NCBI RefSeq assembly: GCF_019131995.1
Contig: NZ_JAHONA010000021.1
Location: forward strand, 1 to 40,245
Direction of reading: 5' to 3'
Origin: Collinsella aerofaciens
Lineage (GTDB): Bacteria; Actinomycetota; Coriobacteriia; Coriobacteriales; Coriobacteriaceae
Length of the DNA stretch: 40,245 nt
The position numbers and the translations under genes are program-made. How positions within the stretch are numbered: the stretch's first letter is position 1; each line of letters opens with the position of its first letter. The notes below the pieces were generated by a model. It did not search any database, was not told where the DNA came from, and saw only the letters and a list, made by a program, of their open reading frames with translations. This document shows, in pieces, positions 7,521 to 15,175 of the stretch.

Positions 7521-7641
7521 GTTTTGATTAGTATGGAAACTATATCCATTTAGTTCTAATTTGCTCGTAGTATCAAATCGATACCGACACTAGCATGACG
7601 TAGTCTTTCAAGACAGCTATTCAACATTGGAGGTCACCGCT

Positions 7642-8367
7642 ATGGACAATGTGAACCACCTAAACGAACTCTCAATACAGTCCCAGCTTAGCATCCTTGA
7701 AAAACTGGTCGCGGACGCGGAACAATCTACCGACGCAAGACGCGATTTCGAAGCTCAGCCTCGTGCCGTATTCCAGAAATATGGAATTACAGACCTCCAA
7801 ATCAAAGCGGGAAATCGAAAAGTCTCTCTGTACGAACTGGTGGAGTCAACCGAAAAGGAGGCGCGTGTCCCCGTTGCACGCGCAGTATATCGTCGTATCC
7901 AACTTGCATATTATGACGAGGACAACGAAGCTGAGCCGCAAACGATACCTCTCGTAAACGTTGTACTTAATGCAAACGCAGTAACGAACGCAAACATCAT
8001 TCTGAACGCAAACGGAATGGCAAACGCAAACGCGAATGCTCAAAACAACGCCAACCTTAAGTACGACGTCAACACAATGGGCTATGGATCAGCTATTTTT
8101 ATGAACAAACCTGATGTTGTTGAACTATCAGAATCGTACAAACAAACTTCTGTTTTCAGGAAATTTGATCAAGAGGGCTTGAGTGCAGCGAGGCAAGCAG
8201 CCATGCTTAAAACAGCAATCAAGAATTCCAGCTCCAATACCATCAACCCCGAAGGGGCTTCCAATGGGGTCGCCCGCGGGTATTATCGCTCCGTCGAATT
8301 CGAAGTTACTTACTCCGAGAACGAAGGCACCTTGGTAATCACCGACGCCCGTTTGCTCGTGGCATGA
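7642..8367 (+). CDS. Asn-rich RiPP precursor with NX5N repeat, polytheonamide-like core
   Basis: 241 residues from the ATG at 7642, with GGAGG at 7629-7633 8 bases upstream; the in-frame TTG at 7627 overlaps that site and is rejected. Residues 1-70 resemble a nitrile-hydratase/Nif11-type leader (KLVADAEQSTDARRDFEAQP, then VFQKYGI). Residues 106-144 hold the repeat: Asn at 106, 112, 118, 124, 130 and 136, a second register at 110, 116, 122 and 128, and a third at 132, 138 and 144, mostly written as NAN-xxx. NX5N spacing places side chains one above another in a beta-6.3 helix and marks the polytheonamide/aeronamide precursors. Unlike those, about 100 residues follow the repeat (ending GTLVITDARLLVA). 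There is no cysteine anywhere. Its stop overlaps the radical SAM start (ATGA). The precursor role is strongly suggested but unproven. Confidence 0.75.
   Translation: MDNVNHLNELSIQSQLSILEKLVADAEQSTDARRDFEAQPRAVFQKYGITDLQIKAGNRKVSLYELVESTEKEARVPVARAVYRRIQLAYYDEDNEAEPQTIPLVNVVLNANAVTNANIILNANGMANANANAQNNANLKYDVNTMGYGSAIFMNKPDVVELSESYKQTSVFRKFDQEGLSAARQAAMLKTAIKNSSSNTINPEGASNGVARGYYRSVEFEVTYSENEGTLVITDARLLVA
7957..8055 (+). repeat. hexapeptide NAN-xxx repeat region
   Basis: Six-codon units: NAN-AVT, NAN-IIL, NAN-GMA, NAN-ANAQN, NAN-LKY, preceded by N-VVL. At DNA level AACGCAAAC recurs, but codons vary (AAC/AAT, GCA/GCG/GCC). The amino-acid period is therefore kept by selection rather than being only a young DNA repeat. 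Confidence 0.75.
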
Positions 8368-9443
8368 TTTCCGAAAGCTCGCAGCACGTGCTGTTCCGCA
8401 GACCTCGAATGCTGACATTTATAACAACATATAAATGTGGCGCTGTGTGTGATCATTGTCTGATGAGCTGCACTCCGAACAACAGTGACAGGCTTACTCT
8501 TCCCCAAATGCGGCAATTCATCGATAGCTTCGCCGAAGTATGCGTCGGAAGTGGTGTTGTTGTGTTTACGGGCGGAGAATGCACCCTTCTTGGCGATGAC
8601 CTTCTCGAGGCCATCGCATATGCGAATTCTTTAGGACTCTTTACTCGAATTGTAACGAATGCGTGGTGGGCAAAAAGCGAAAGAGACGCAGAAACGTTCC
8701 TCAACGAATTGAAGTCATGTGGCCTTGACGAAATCAATATCAGCTGCGACGACTTTCATGCGGAATATATACCCCTCGAGAATGTGCGCAACCTTTGGAA
8801 CTCAGCAAAAACAATGGGCTTTCAAACTCTCGGCATTGCGGTCTGCAGAGATAACAACAGTACAATCAGCCCGGCATACCTGTGCAAGTACCTTAATGAA
8901 GACATTCCACTCCTGCATCAGTTCGACGATAATACCCAGCCTCCCAGCGCGACAGCCCGCTTCATCACGGATTCAGGCATCACGCGAATTGGGCGCGCAC
9001 GAAATCTCAGTCTCAACCAAAATGCGCGACCGCAGGCACGTCTCTTAGCGTCACACTGTTCCGACTGCGGCCGAGACTTCGTTATTTCCCCAAACTGCCA
9101 TCTTGCACCCTGCTGCGGAATAAATGCAGAGGGAACTTGGCTTTTCGATCTTGGCAAAATCAATCTGACGGATGACATTAATGAACTGCAGCTGCTCCTA
9201 CTTAATTACATACAATACATAGGACCAGGAGGGCTGCTGAAGCACTTGCGCACGAGCGGAGGCCTTTCTTCATTTGGGCGCTCAAGCTACCTCTCTCAAT
9301 GCGAGATTTGCGAAGACATCGCCCTCTCGAAAGAGGCACAGACCTGTCTTGCAAAGCTAGCTCCTAAACTGGCAGCCGACTTGATTGTCGAGACTAAATT
9401 CGAGACTACCTTTATCGGAAATGGGTCTGATATACATGATTGA
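8364..9443 (+). CDS. radical SAM maturase of the Asn-rich precursor
   Basis: 359 residues, starting at an ATG that overlaps the precursor stop by 4 bases. The cluster motif is CGAVCDHC (C25, C29, C32), followed by FTGGECTLL and by IVTNAWWA at the SAM-binding core. Around residues 230-250 is a cysteine-rich segment, SHCSDCGRDF then CHLAPCCGIN, with more cysteines near the C-terminus (SQCEICED), consistent with one or more auxiliary Fe-S clusters as in SPASM-type peptide maturases. There is no RRE domain in it or beside it, which fits a nitrile-hydratase-type leader. By analogy with PoyD-class enzymes it could convert L- to D-residues in the Asn repeat; other C-H chemistry is possible. The radical SAM call is firm; the reaction is inferred from the substrate pattern. 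Confidence 0.85.
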   Translation: MISESSQHVLFRRPRMLTFITTYKCGAVCDHCLMSCTPNNSDRLTLPQMRQFIDSFAEVCVGSGVVVFTGGECTLLGDDLLEAIAYANSLGLFTRIVTNAWWAKSERDAETFLNELKSCGLDEINISCDDFHAEYIPLENVRNLWNSAKTMGFQTLGIAVCRDNNSTISPAYLCKYLNEDIPLLHQFDDNTQPPSATARFITDSGITRIGRARNLSLNQNARPQARLLASHCSDCGRDFVISPNCHLAPCCGINAEGTWLFDLGKINLTDDINELQLLLLNYIQYIGPGGLLKHLRTSGGLSSFGRSSYLSQCEICEDIALSKEAQTCLAKLAPKLAADLIVETKFETTFIGNGSDIHD

Positions 9444-10578
9444 AGTGCTACCCTCTTTAAATTCGCTCTCGAGTAATCCACTCCGTAGATTGGACACTCT
9501 AGGAGTAACAGATTTTTTAGACACACTTGACATATCTATAGATCCTTTTGAATGCGCGCATCGCATCTGGGATCAACTTGACAGGGAGCATCAAGAGATC
9601 GTCTCCTTCCTGATGCTAGGTGGAGAGATTGATCTCGATTCAGAAGTGGCAAAAAGAAGTCTGCTGAAAGGCACTGTTGAAACCATAGCCTCACTCGGGC
9701 TGCTAAGCAAGCACAATGGCAATGCCTCCCTTTCCGGTTTATCTCTAATCCGATATCATGGCATCTGGCTTTTTGCCGATGCGCCATCACCCTCGCCTTT
9801 ACTATATTTTGGCTCTGATTCAATTGGGCTCGCTCGTCGGCTAAGCCCATCCCCCGGAAAGAATGCCTTAGACCTCTGCTCTGGACCAGGCATCCAGGCA
9901 CTCATACTGGCAAAATCTGGAATGCACGTCACGGCGATAGATATCAATCCAATCGCCTCAGAAATCTGCCAACTAAACGCACTGGTCAATGGTATTAGCG
10001 AAGATTTAACTGTTCTAACCGGAAGTCTCTACAACGCACTAAACAATATCGAAAGCTCTTGCAGCTATGAACTCATTACGGTGAATCCTCCTTTGCTCCC
10101 AATCCCAGAAGACGTACCATACCCCTTCGTTGGCGATGGCGGCCCAGATGGCCTCAACATCACAAGCAAGGTTATTCGAGGTGCAGGAGATAAACTCACT
10201 GATAGCGGATACCTCTCTGCAATTGGAATGATTGGCCTTGGAACCAACAATCAATCAGCATTTGAACGAATACAGAACGATTTGTTGCAAGCTGGCCTCA
10301 ATGGCGTCTTGACAATAATCTCGAGCTTTAACCTCGGACCCCAATCTGGCTGGATCGACGGTATCGCATGCACATCTGTTGCACATGCTCCAGGAAAATA
10401 TTCCAGCAAAGAGGAGGCTGTAAAACAGATATCGCGCGCATACAAAAAAATCCACTACGACCGCGTCTGCACCTATCACTTGAAGGCGTGGAGGGAGAGA
10501 CAGCCCTTTCAAAATCCCATCCTAACGATTCAAGACTGCTCCGCAGATGGCAACCCACTTGGCCCCTGGATCCTCTAA
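9436..10578 (+). CDS. HemK/PrmC-like class I methyltransferase, candidate Asn N-methyltransferase
   Basis: About 380 residues from the ATG at 9436, which overlaps the radical SAM stop; the ATG at 9421 is an alternative and neither has a strong ribosome site. The N-terminal ~110 residues look like a helical/winged-helix part (REHQEIVSFLMLGGEIDL, then TVETIASLGLLS). SAM-binding motif I is DLCSGPGIQAL (from residue 146), with acidic AIDINP after it. VNPPLLP (217-220 is NPPL) matches the (N/D)PP(Y/F/W/L) motif of enzymes that methylate planar amide or amino nitrogens, such as PrmC on release-factor Gln. Together with an Asn-rich substrate encoded two genes upstream this points to side-chain N-methylation of Asn, as PoyE does for polytheonamide. 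The methyltransferase fold is certain; the substrate is inference. Confidence 0.82.
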   Translation: MIEVLPSLNSLSSNPLRRLDTLGVTDFLDTLDISIDPFECAHRIWDQLDREHQEIVSFLMLGGEIDLDSEVAKRSLLKGTVETIASLGLLSKHNGNASLSGLSLIRYHGIWLFADAPSPSPLLYFGSDSIGLARRLSPSPGKNALDLCSGPGIQALILAKSGMHVTAIDINPIASEICQLNALVNGISEDLTVLTGSLYNALNNIESSCSYELITVNPPLLPIPEDVPYPFVGDGGPDGLNITSKVIRGAGDKLTDSGYLSAIGMIGLGTNNQSAFERIQNDLLQAGLNGVLTIISSFNLGPQSGWIDGIACTSVAHAPGKYSSKEEAVKQISRAYKKIHYDRVCTYHLKAWRERQPFQNPILTIQDCSADGNPLGPWIL

Positions 10579-10604
10579 AGCATCCGTCATACGAAAGCAG
10601 GTCA

Positions 10605-10642
10605 ATAGGCTGCGCGCCACTCTCTGATGACGCGCAGCCTAT
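10605..10642 (+). terminator. hairpin after RiPP cluster 2
   Basis: A perfect 12-bp stem, ATAGGCTGCGCG (10605-10616) with CGCGCAGCCTAT (10631-10642), and a 14-base loop, 26 bases after the methyltransferase stop. The downstream CTCATTTCCC is only weakly T-rich. Confidence 0.65.
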
Positions 10643-10845
10643 CTCATTTCCCCCGCGCTTTACCGAGCCCGACTCACACCTCATAGTTGGCACCGGTTTT
10701 CAAAATGCAAGATTCCGCATACAAAATCACTTCTTCTGTCTAGGTGGCAGACCTACGATTTTTGTAGTATAAAGTTCCTCTCAATGCCTTCAATCTATTT
10801 CGAGATTGAGAAGAACTTGCATCGGGTTTCATAGAAGCGATATAG

Positions 10846-10968
10846 ATGATACGTTTTGTCCTATCTATATTCCGACATACATCAGGATGCCTCGTCTTTA
10901 TCGTCATTTCAATAGTCGGCTTGGCCCTTTCCCACATTGCCCCCTTTTTGAACGGTAAATTAATTGAC
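10846..10968 (+). pseudogene. truncated ABC exporter, first membrane segment only
   Basis: From the ATG at 10846 about 41 residues align by eye with the start of the ABC half-transporter at 885-2489: 'F..I.RhTSG.LVFIVISIVGLALS', then P-x-LNG-x-x-IDF, including the LALS and LNG positions. After IDF (about 10968) the sequence changes abruptly to GC-rich, Pro/Arg-rich translation unrelated to a transporter, and the frame closes at 11073. No convincing ribosome site is seen. This is the 5' stub of a third exporter gene, placed behind RiPP cluster 2 where its exporter would be expected. The 200 bases before it contain a small hairpin TCAATCT/AGATTGA at 10790-10809. Confidence 0.65.
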
Positions 10969-11155
10969 TTCCCGCACGTGGACCTCGTGGACAGGCCCCC
11001 TTGTGTAGCTGCACCCGAGGCGCCTCCCCGTCGCCCTCCAGCGCCGGGGTTCCCCTCCATCACGAAGAGGTAATCCCCGTCCGGCCTCGCCGTCTCTGCA
11101 ACGCCGAGCCTCCCGAGCGACTCGAGGAGGGCGGGCTCGTCCCAGGAGATTTGAC
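10960..11155 (-). pseudogene. GC-rich remnant of an unidentified minus-strand gene
   Basis: On the minus strand, codons from about 11155 have the GC-ending bias of a real high-GC gene and read SWDEPALLESLGRLGV, then ARPDGDYLFVMEGNPG. After this the GC3 bias moves to another frame, ending GPVHEVHVREVN and a stop near 10960, so a frameshift is likely. There is no start and no recognised family; a C-terminal scrap of a transposase or other gene is possible. It abuts the truncated ABC gene, so the two mark a recombination junction at the island edge. Confidence 0.4.
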
Positions 11156-11194
11156 AATACTATAGAGACACGTCCCAAATTAGCTACTCAGTAG

Positions 11195-12070
11195 TTACTG
11201 CTGCTGGGCGCGGCGGGCGGCTCGGCGGGCCCTTGCTTCCTGGATCTCATCGAGGTGAGCGATGATCTCGGAGGCGCTCTCCTCGATCGCCTTGCCGTCG
11301 GTACGCACTACAAAGCAACCCAGGCGCTTCATGAGAGCACGAGCCTCCTCGAGCTCGCTTCGCACGCTCTCGGGCTCGGCATAGGAGCCGGCGACGGCAC
11401 GGGCATAGTCGTCGCCCAAGCGGCTATCGCGAATCTCAGAAATAACGTCGACGGTCGAAATCAGGCCAAACAACCGCATCGGGTCTACCTCGTAAATCGA
11501 CTTGGGCGGCTCCATACCGTGCGCCAACGGAACGTTGGCGACCTTGTAGCCCTGATAGGCCAAATACATCGACAGCGGCGTCTTGGATGTGCGCGACACG
11601 CCCAGCAGCACGATATCGGCACCCGACAGATCGTCGCAACCACGTCCGTCATCGTGCTCGACAAAGTACTCCATGGCCTCGATGCGGTGGAAATACCGGT
11701 CATCGGTCTTATGGATCACACCCGCCACTCCTTTTGGCGGCACGCCGATAAGCGACGACAGCACGGCAAGCGTCGGGCCGATCAGGTCGACCGAGCGAAT
11801 GTGCAGCATGCCCAAGTAGTCGAGCACGCGAGCACGAAGCGCCGGATCGACAATTGTGTGGAATACGGCGATATCGCGATGGTCCGCATCGACATGCGGA
11901 CCCACAAACGACTTAACCTGCTCCACCGAGGTCACCTTAGGCAGACGTAAAACACGAAAAGCCCCTTCATCAAATTGCCCGGACGCCGCAAGCACCACCT
12001 CACAAGCGGTATCACCGAGCGAGTCGGAGATAACGATAACGGTGGGACGAGCGGTGACCGGGCAATCCAT
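11195..12070 (-). CDS. ppsR: pyruvate,phosphate dikinase regulatory protein (bifunctional kinase/pyrophosphorylase)
   Basis: 291 residues, the usual size for the DUF299 family. It controls pyruvate,phosphate dikinase (PPDK) by ADP-dependent phosphorylation of a threonine and phosphate-dependent removal of the phosphate. The N-terminus TVIVISDSLGDTACEVV is the family start. The nucleotide-binding loop is LLGVSRTSKTPLSMYLAYQGYK, around residue 160, and GLISTVDVISEIR follows. The C-terminus is Ala/Arg-rich (EARARRAARRAQQQ). It lies 34 bases after glyS in the same direction. In related genomes the dikinase gene often follows; here the RiPP island begins instead. Confident family call; whether PPDK is encoded elsewhere cannot be seen. 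Confidence 0.93.
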   Translation of the reverse strand: MDCPVTARPTVIVISDSLGDTACEVVLAASGQFDEGAFRVLRLPKVTSVEQVKSFVGPHVDADHRDIAVFHTIVDPALRARVLDYLGMLHIRSVDLIGPTLAVLSSLIGVPPKGVAGVIHKTDDRYFHRIEAMEYFVEHDDGRGCDDLSGADIVLLGVSRTSKTPLSMYLAYQGYKVANVPLAHGMEPPKSIYEVDPMRLFGLISTVDVISEIRDSRLGDDYARAVAGSYAEPESVRSELEEARALMKRLGCFVVRTDGKAIEESASEIIAHLDEIQEARARRAARRAQQQ

Positions 12071-12104
12071 GCGGGGCTCCTTTTGCGCTTATGCGCAGGA
12101 TAGC

Positions 12105-14201
12105 TTACTTTTTGCGGGCAAGCTCACCGATGTTGGCGATGCCGGAGAAAACGGCCTCAAAGCGGTTGAGCAGCTTAAGGCGATTATCGCGGAGCTGCTC
12201 GTCCTTGTCCATGACCATAACCTCGTCGAAGAAACGGTCGATGGGGGCACGCAGGGCGGCGAGGGCAGCGAATGCGGCAGGATAATCCTCGGTAGCAAGC
12301 GCGGCATCGACGGCGGTCTGAGCGGCCTCGGAGGCGTCGGCAAGCGCAAGCTCGACCTCGCCCATCAGAGCGCGATCGTACTCCGCGCCCAGTTCGGACT
12401 TGGAGATATGCGCCGCGCGGGCGTAAGCGGTCGCCAGGTTGTCGAAGGTCTCGGCGTCGTTCTTGCGGGCCTCATCGAGGGCGGCGCAGCGGGCGAAGAA
12501 GACCGACGGGGCAATAATGTGCACCGCGGAAACGGCGGCAACGGTGTCGGCCGGGATCTTCTCGTCGCGGGCCATGCTCACCAAACGGCCGTGGAAGAAG
12601 TCGCGAACCTGCTGGGCGACCTCGGCGGCGTCGAACTCAATGCCCTGCTCGCTATAGAGCTCGAGCGCAAAGTCGATGAGCGACGTGGGGTCGATCGGCA
12701 GACGGTCGCGAAGGATGTTGATGATGCCGATGGCGGCACGACGCAGCGCGTACGGGTCGGAAGAGCCGGTCGGGGGCTCGCCGATGGCAAAGATGCCGGC
12801 AATGGTATCGAGCTTGTCGGCGCAGGCCACGATGCAGCCAGCGGTGCCCTCGGGGAGCTCGTCACCGGCAAAGCGGGGACGATAGTGATCGCGAATAGCG
12901 TGAGCGACCTCGTCGTTCTCCCCCATCGCGCTGGCGTAGTAACCGCCCATCACGCCCTGCTGGCTCGTGAACTCGACGACGGCGTTGGACACCAAGTCGG
13001 CCTTGCACAGGTGAGCGGCGCGAGCGGCGTCGGCGGCCAGGTGGGCACCCAGGTGAGCCTCGCGGGCAATAGCGAGCGCGAGCTGCTCAATACGCTCGGA
13101 CTTGGCGAGCACGCTGCCGAGCTTCTCCTGGAAGGCGACCTTGGCCAGACGCTCACGGAATTCGTCGAGGGAGATCTTCAGATCCTCCTCGTAGAAGAAC
13201 TTGGCGTCGTCCAGGCGGGCGCGCACGACGCGCTCATTGCCGTCGATCACGCGCTCGGCATTCTCGGGCTTGCTGTTGGAGACGACCACAAACTCACGCG
13301 TCAGCTTGCCCTCGCCGTCATAGATCGGAAAGTAGCGCTGATTGGTGAGCATAGACTCGCAGATGATCTCATGCGGGACCTTGAGGAACTCCTCATCGAA
13401 GGTACCGACAAGCACCGTCGGCCACTCGCAGAGGTTGATGACCTCCTCGAAGACCTTCTTGGGCGTGTCGACATGGCAACCGGGGCGCGCAGCCTCGACC
13501 TCGGCGATACCGGCAAGGATGGCTTCACGACGACGCTCGGCAGAAAGCACGCCGGCGTCCTCGAGCACCTGCTCGTAGACGGCGGGGCTGGCGACCACAT
13601 GGTCACCAGGGCCAAGTACGCGATGACCACGCGTGGTGTTGCCACTCGTCACGTCGGCAAACGACACGGGCACAACATCCTCGCCCAAAAGGCAGCAGAT
13701 CCAGCGGACCGGACGAACAAAGGTCGCATGCTCGTGACCCCAACGCTGGCTGCGGTAGTTGGGCCACTGCAGGCCGGCGATGGTCTTCTCGCACAGAGCG
13801 GTCAGAATCGGCGTAGCCGGTGCGGAGGGAATGTTCTTCTCGGCGAACACATACTCGCGACCGTCAGTGTCCTCGCGACGGACCAGGTCCTCGGCAGCCA
13901 CACCGCACTTGCGAGCGAAGCCCTGGGCGGCCTTGGTGGCGTTGCCGTCGGCATCAAAGGCAATGTTTGCCGCGGGACCACGCTTGACCTCGTGAACCTC
14001 ATCGGTCGCGGTGGCGACGTCGGCCACGAGCGCAGCCAGACGACGCGGGCTCGAGATCACGCGGACCTCGCCGTGGGCCAGGCCGGCCTCGTCGAGACCC
14101 TTGGCAATCATGGTGCCAAGCTGCTTGACGGCATTGTTCAGCGGTGCAGAGGGCATTTCCTCCGTACCGATCTCAAACAGGAAATCCTTAGCGTCTGCCA
14201 T
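12105..14201 (-). CDS. glyS: glycyl-tRNA synthetase beta subunit
   Basis: 698 residues, normal for the beta chain of the alpha2beta2 enzyme that charges tRNA-Gly in the cytoplasm. The start FLFEIGTEEMPSAPLNNAVKQL is characteristic, as are RLAALVADVA, RGPAANIAFD and FVRPVRWICCLLGE. The end of the protein has the anticodon-binding DALR-like helical part (IDRFFDEVMVMDKDEQLRDNRLKLLN). The beta chain binds tRNA; catalysis is in the alpha chain encoded directly upstream, 3 bases away. Confidence 0.97.
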   Translation of the reverse strand: MADAKDFLFEIGTEEMPSAPLNNAVKQLGTMIAKGLDEAGLAHGEVRVISSPRRLAALVADVATATDEVHEVKRGPAANIAFDADGNATKAAQGFARKCGVAAEDLVRREDTDGREYVFAEKNIPSAPATPILTALCEKTIAGLQWPNYRSQRWGHEHATFVRPVRWICCLLGEDVVPVSFADVTSGNTTRGHRVLGPGDHVVASPAVYEQVLEDAGVLSAERRREAILAGIAEVEAARPGCHVDTPKKVFEEVINLCEWPTVLVGTFDEEFLKVPHEIICESMLTNQRYFPIYDGEGKLTREFVVVSNSKPENAERVIDGNERVVRARLDDAKFFYEEDLKISLDEFRERLAKVAFQEKLGSVLAKSERIEQLALAIAREAHLGAHLAADAARAAHLCKADLVSNAVVEFTSQQGVMGGYYASAMGENDEVAHAIRDHYRPRFAGDELPEGTAGCIVACADKLDTIAGIFAIGEPPTGSSDPYALRRAAIGIINILRDRLPIDPTSLIDFALELYSEQGIEFDAAEVAQQVRDFFHGRLVSMARDEKIPADTVAAVSAVHIIAPSVFFARCAALDEARKNDAETFDNLATAYARAAHISKSELGAEYDRALMGEVELALADASEAAQTAVDAALATEDYPAAFAALAALRAPIDRFFDEVMVMDKDEQLRDNRLKLLNRFEAVFSGIANIGELARKK

Positions 14202-14204
14202 GGC

Positions 14205-15116
14205 TTACGCCACCTCGCCTTCCTGGTCGGCATTCTCGTTGACTCCAGCGACCTCGGCCATATAGGCCTCGCAGCACGCCTTGGCGACGGCGCGGACGCG
14301 CAGGATGTAGTTAGCACGCTCGACCGCGGACAGCGCACCGCGAGCATCGAGCAGGTTGAAGGCATGGCTGCACTTCATGACGCAGTCGTAAGCGGGCAGC
14401 GGCAGCTTGCGCTCAAGGCAGGAGTGGCACTCGGCCTCGTAGTCGTCAAACTTCTGACGCATCATCTCGACGTTGGCGACCTCAAAGTTGTAGGCGCTAA
14501 ACTCGCGCTCGTTCTCCAGGAACACGTCGCCATAGGTCATCGGCGTGCCATCGGGCAGATAGCTCCACACCAGGTCGTAGACGGAGTTGACGCCCTGAGC
14601 GTACATGGCGATGCGCTCCAGACCATAGGTAATCTCGACGGGCACAGGGTCGACCTCGATGCCGCCCACCTGCTGGAAGTACGTAAACTGCGTGACCTCC
14701 ATGCCGTTGAGCCAGACCTCCCAGCCAAGGCCCCAGGCGCCCAGCGTCGGGCTCTCCCAGTCGTCCTCGACAAAACGAACGTCATGGTCGTTGGGGTCCA
14801 GACCGATAGCGGCAAGAGACCCAAGGTAGAGCTCCTGGGCGTTGACCGGCGACGGCTTGATGAGCACCTGGAACTGATAGTAGTGCTGCATGCGGTTGGG
14901 ATTCTCGCCGTAGCGGCCGTCGGCGGGACGGCGGCAAGGCTGAGCGTAGCAGGTGCGCCACTCGGCAGGACCGAGCGAGCGCAACGTGGTCGCGGTGTGG
15001 AAGGTACCGGCACCGACCTCGGAGTCATAGGGCTGCATAATGACGCAGCCCTGCTCGCCCCAGTACTGCTGGAGGCGCAGGATGATGTCTTGGAAGGAAA
15101 GCGATGAAGCGTTCAT
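14205..15116 (-). CDS. glyQ: glycyl-tRNA synthetase alpha subunit
   Basis: 303 residues, normal length. It carries the class II catalytic core: [40 protein letters not shown] start, [17 protein letters not shown], and [32 protein letters not shown]. It forms Gly-AMP and transfers Gly to tRNA together with GlyS. It starts 60 bases after the lepB stop. That short gap contains CTATAGTACAG, a possible -10 box, and leaves no room for a T-box leader, unlike many Firmicutes glyQS operons. Confidence 0.97.
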   Translation of the reverse strand: MNASSLSFQDIILRLQQYWGEQGCVIMQPYDSEVGAGTFHTATTLRSLGPAEWRTCYAQPCRRPADGRYGENPNRMQHYYQFQVLIKPSPVNAQELYLGSLAAIGLDPNDHDVRFVEDDWESPTLGAWGLGWEVWLNGMEVTQFTYFQQVGGIEVDPVPVEITYGLERIAMYAQGVNSVYDLVWSYLPDGTPMTYGDVFLENEREFSAYNFEVANVEMMRQKFDDYEAECHSCLERKLPLPAYDCVMKCSHAFNLLDARGALSAVERANYILRVRAVAKACCEAYMAEVAGVNENADQEGEVA

Positions 15117-15175
15117 GCCTCTAATATCCCCTCGTCGAAACGATTACACGGTTAGGTTCTGTACTATAGCGGTTT

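Noticed and set aside
7957..8055. CRISPR-like or plain DNA tandem repeat
   Set aside because: The periodicity is in the protein (six codons with varied codon use) inside one intact gene; there are no spacers and no cas genes.
4009..10578. Sactipeptide, ranthipeptide or lanthipeptide clusters
   Set aside because: Both precursors lack cysteine, and no LanB/LanM or dehydratase-type gene is present.
11856..15107. Plus-strand open frame of over 1000 codons opposite glyS and glyQ
   Set aside because: It is the mirror of two strongly recognised synthetase genes; high GC3 removes stops from the antisense frame. Its composition (Gly, Val, Leu, Asp, His in low-complexity runs) matches no protein.
15117..15175. 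T-box leader upstream of glyQ
   Set aside because: Only 59 bases separate lepB from glyQ, and no specifier-loop or antiterminator structure can fit.
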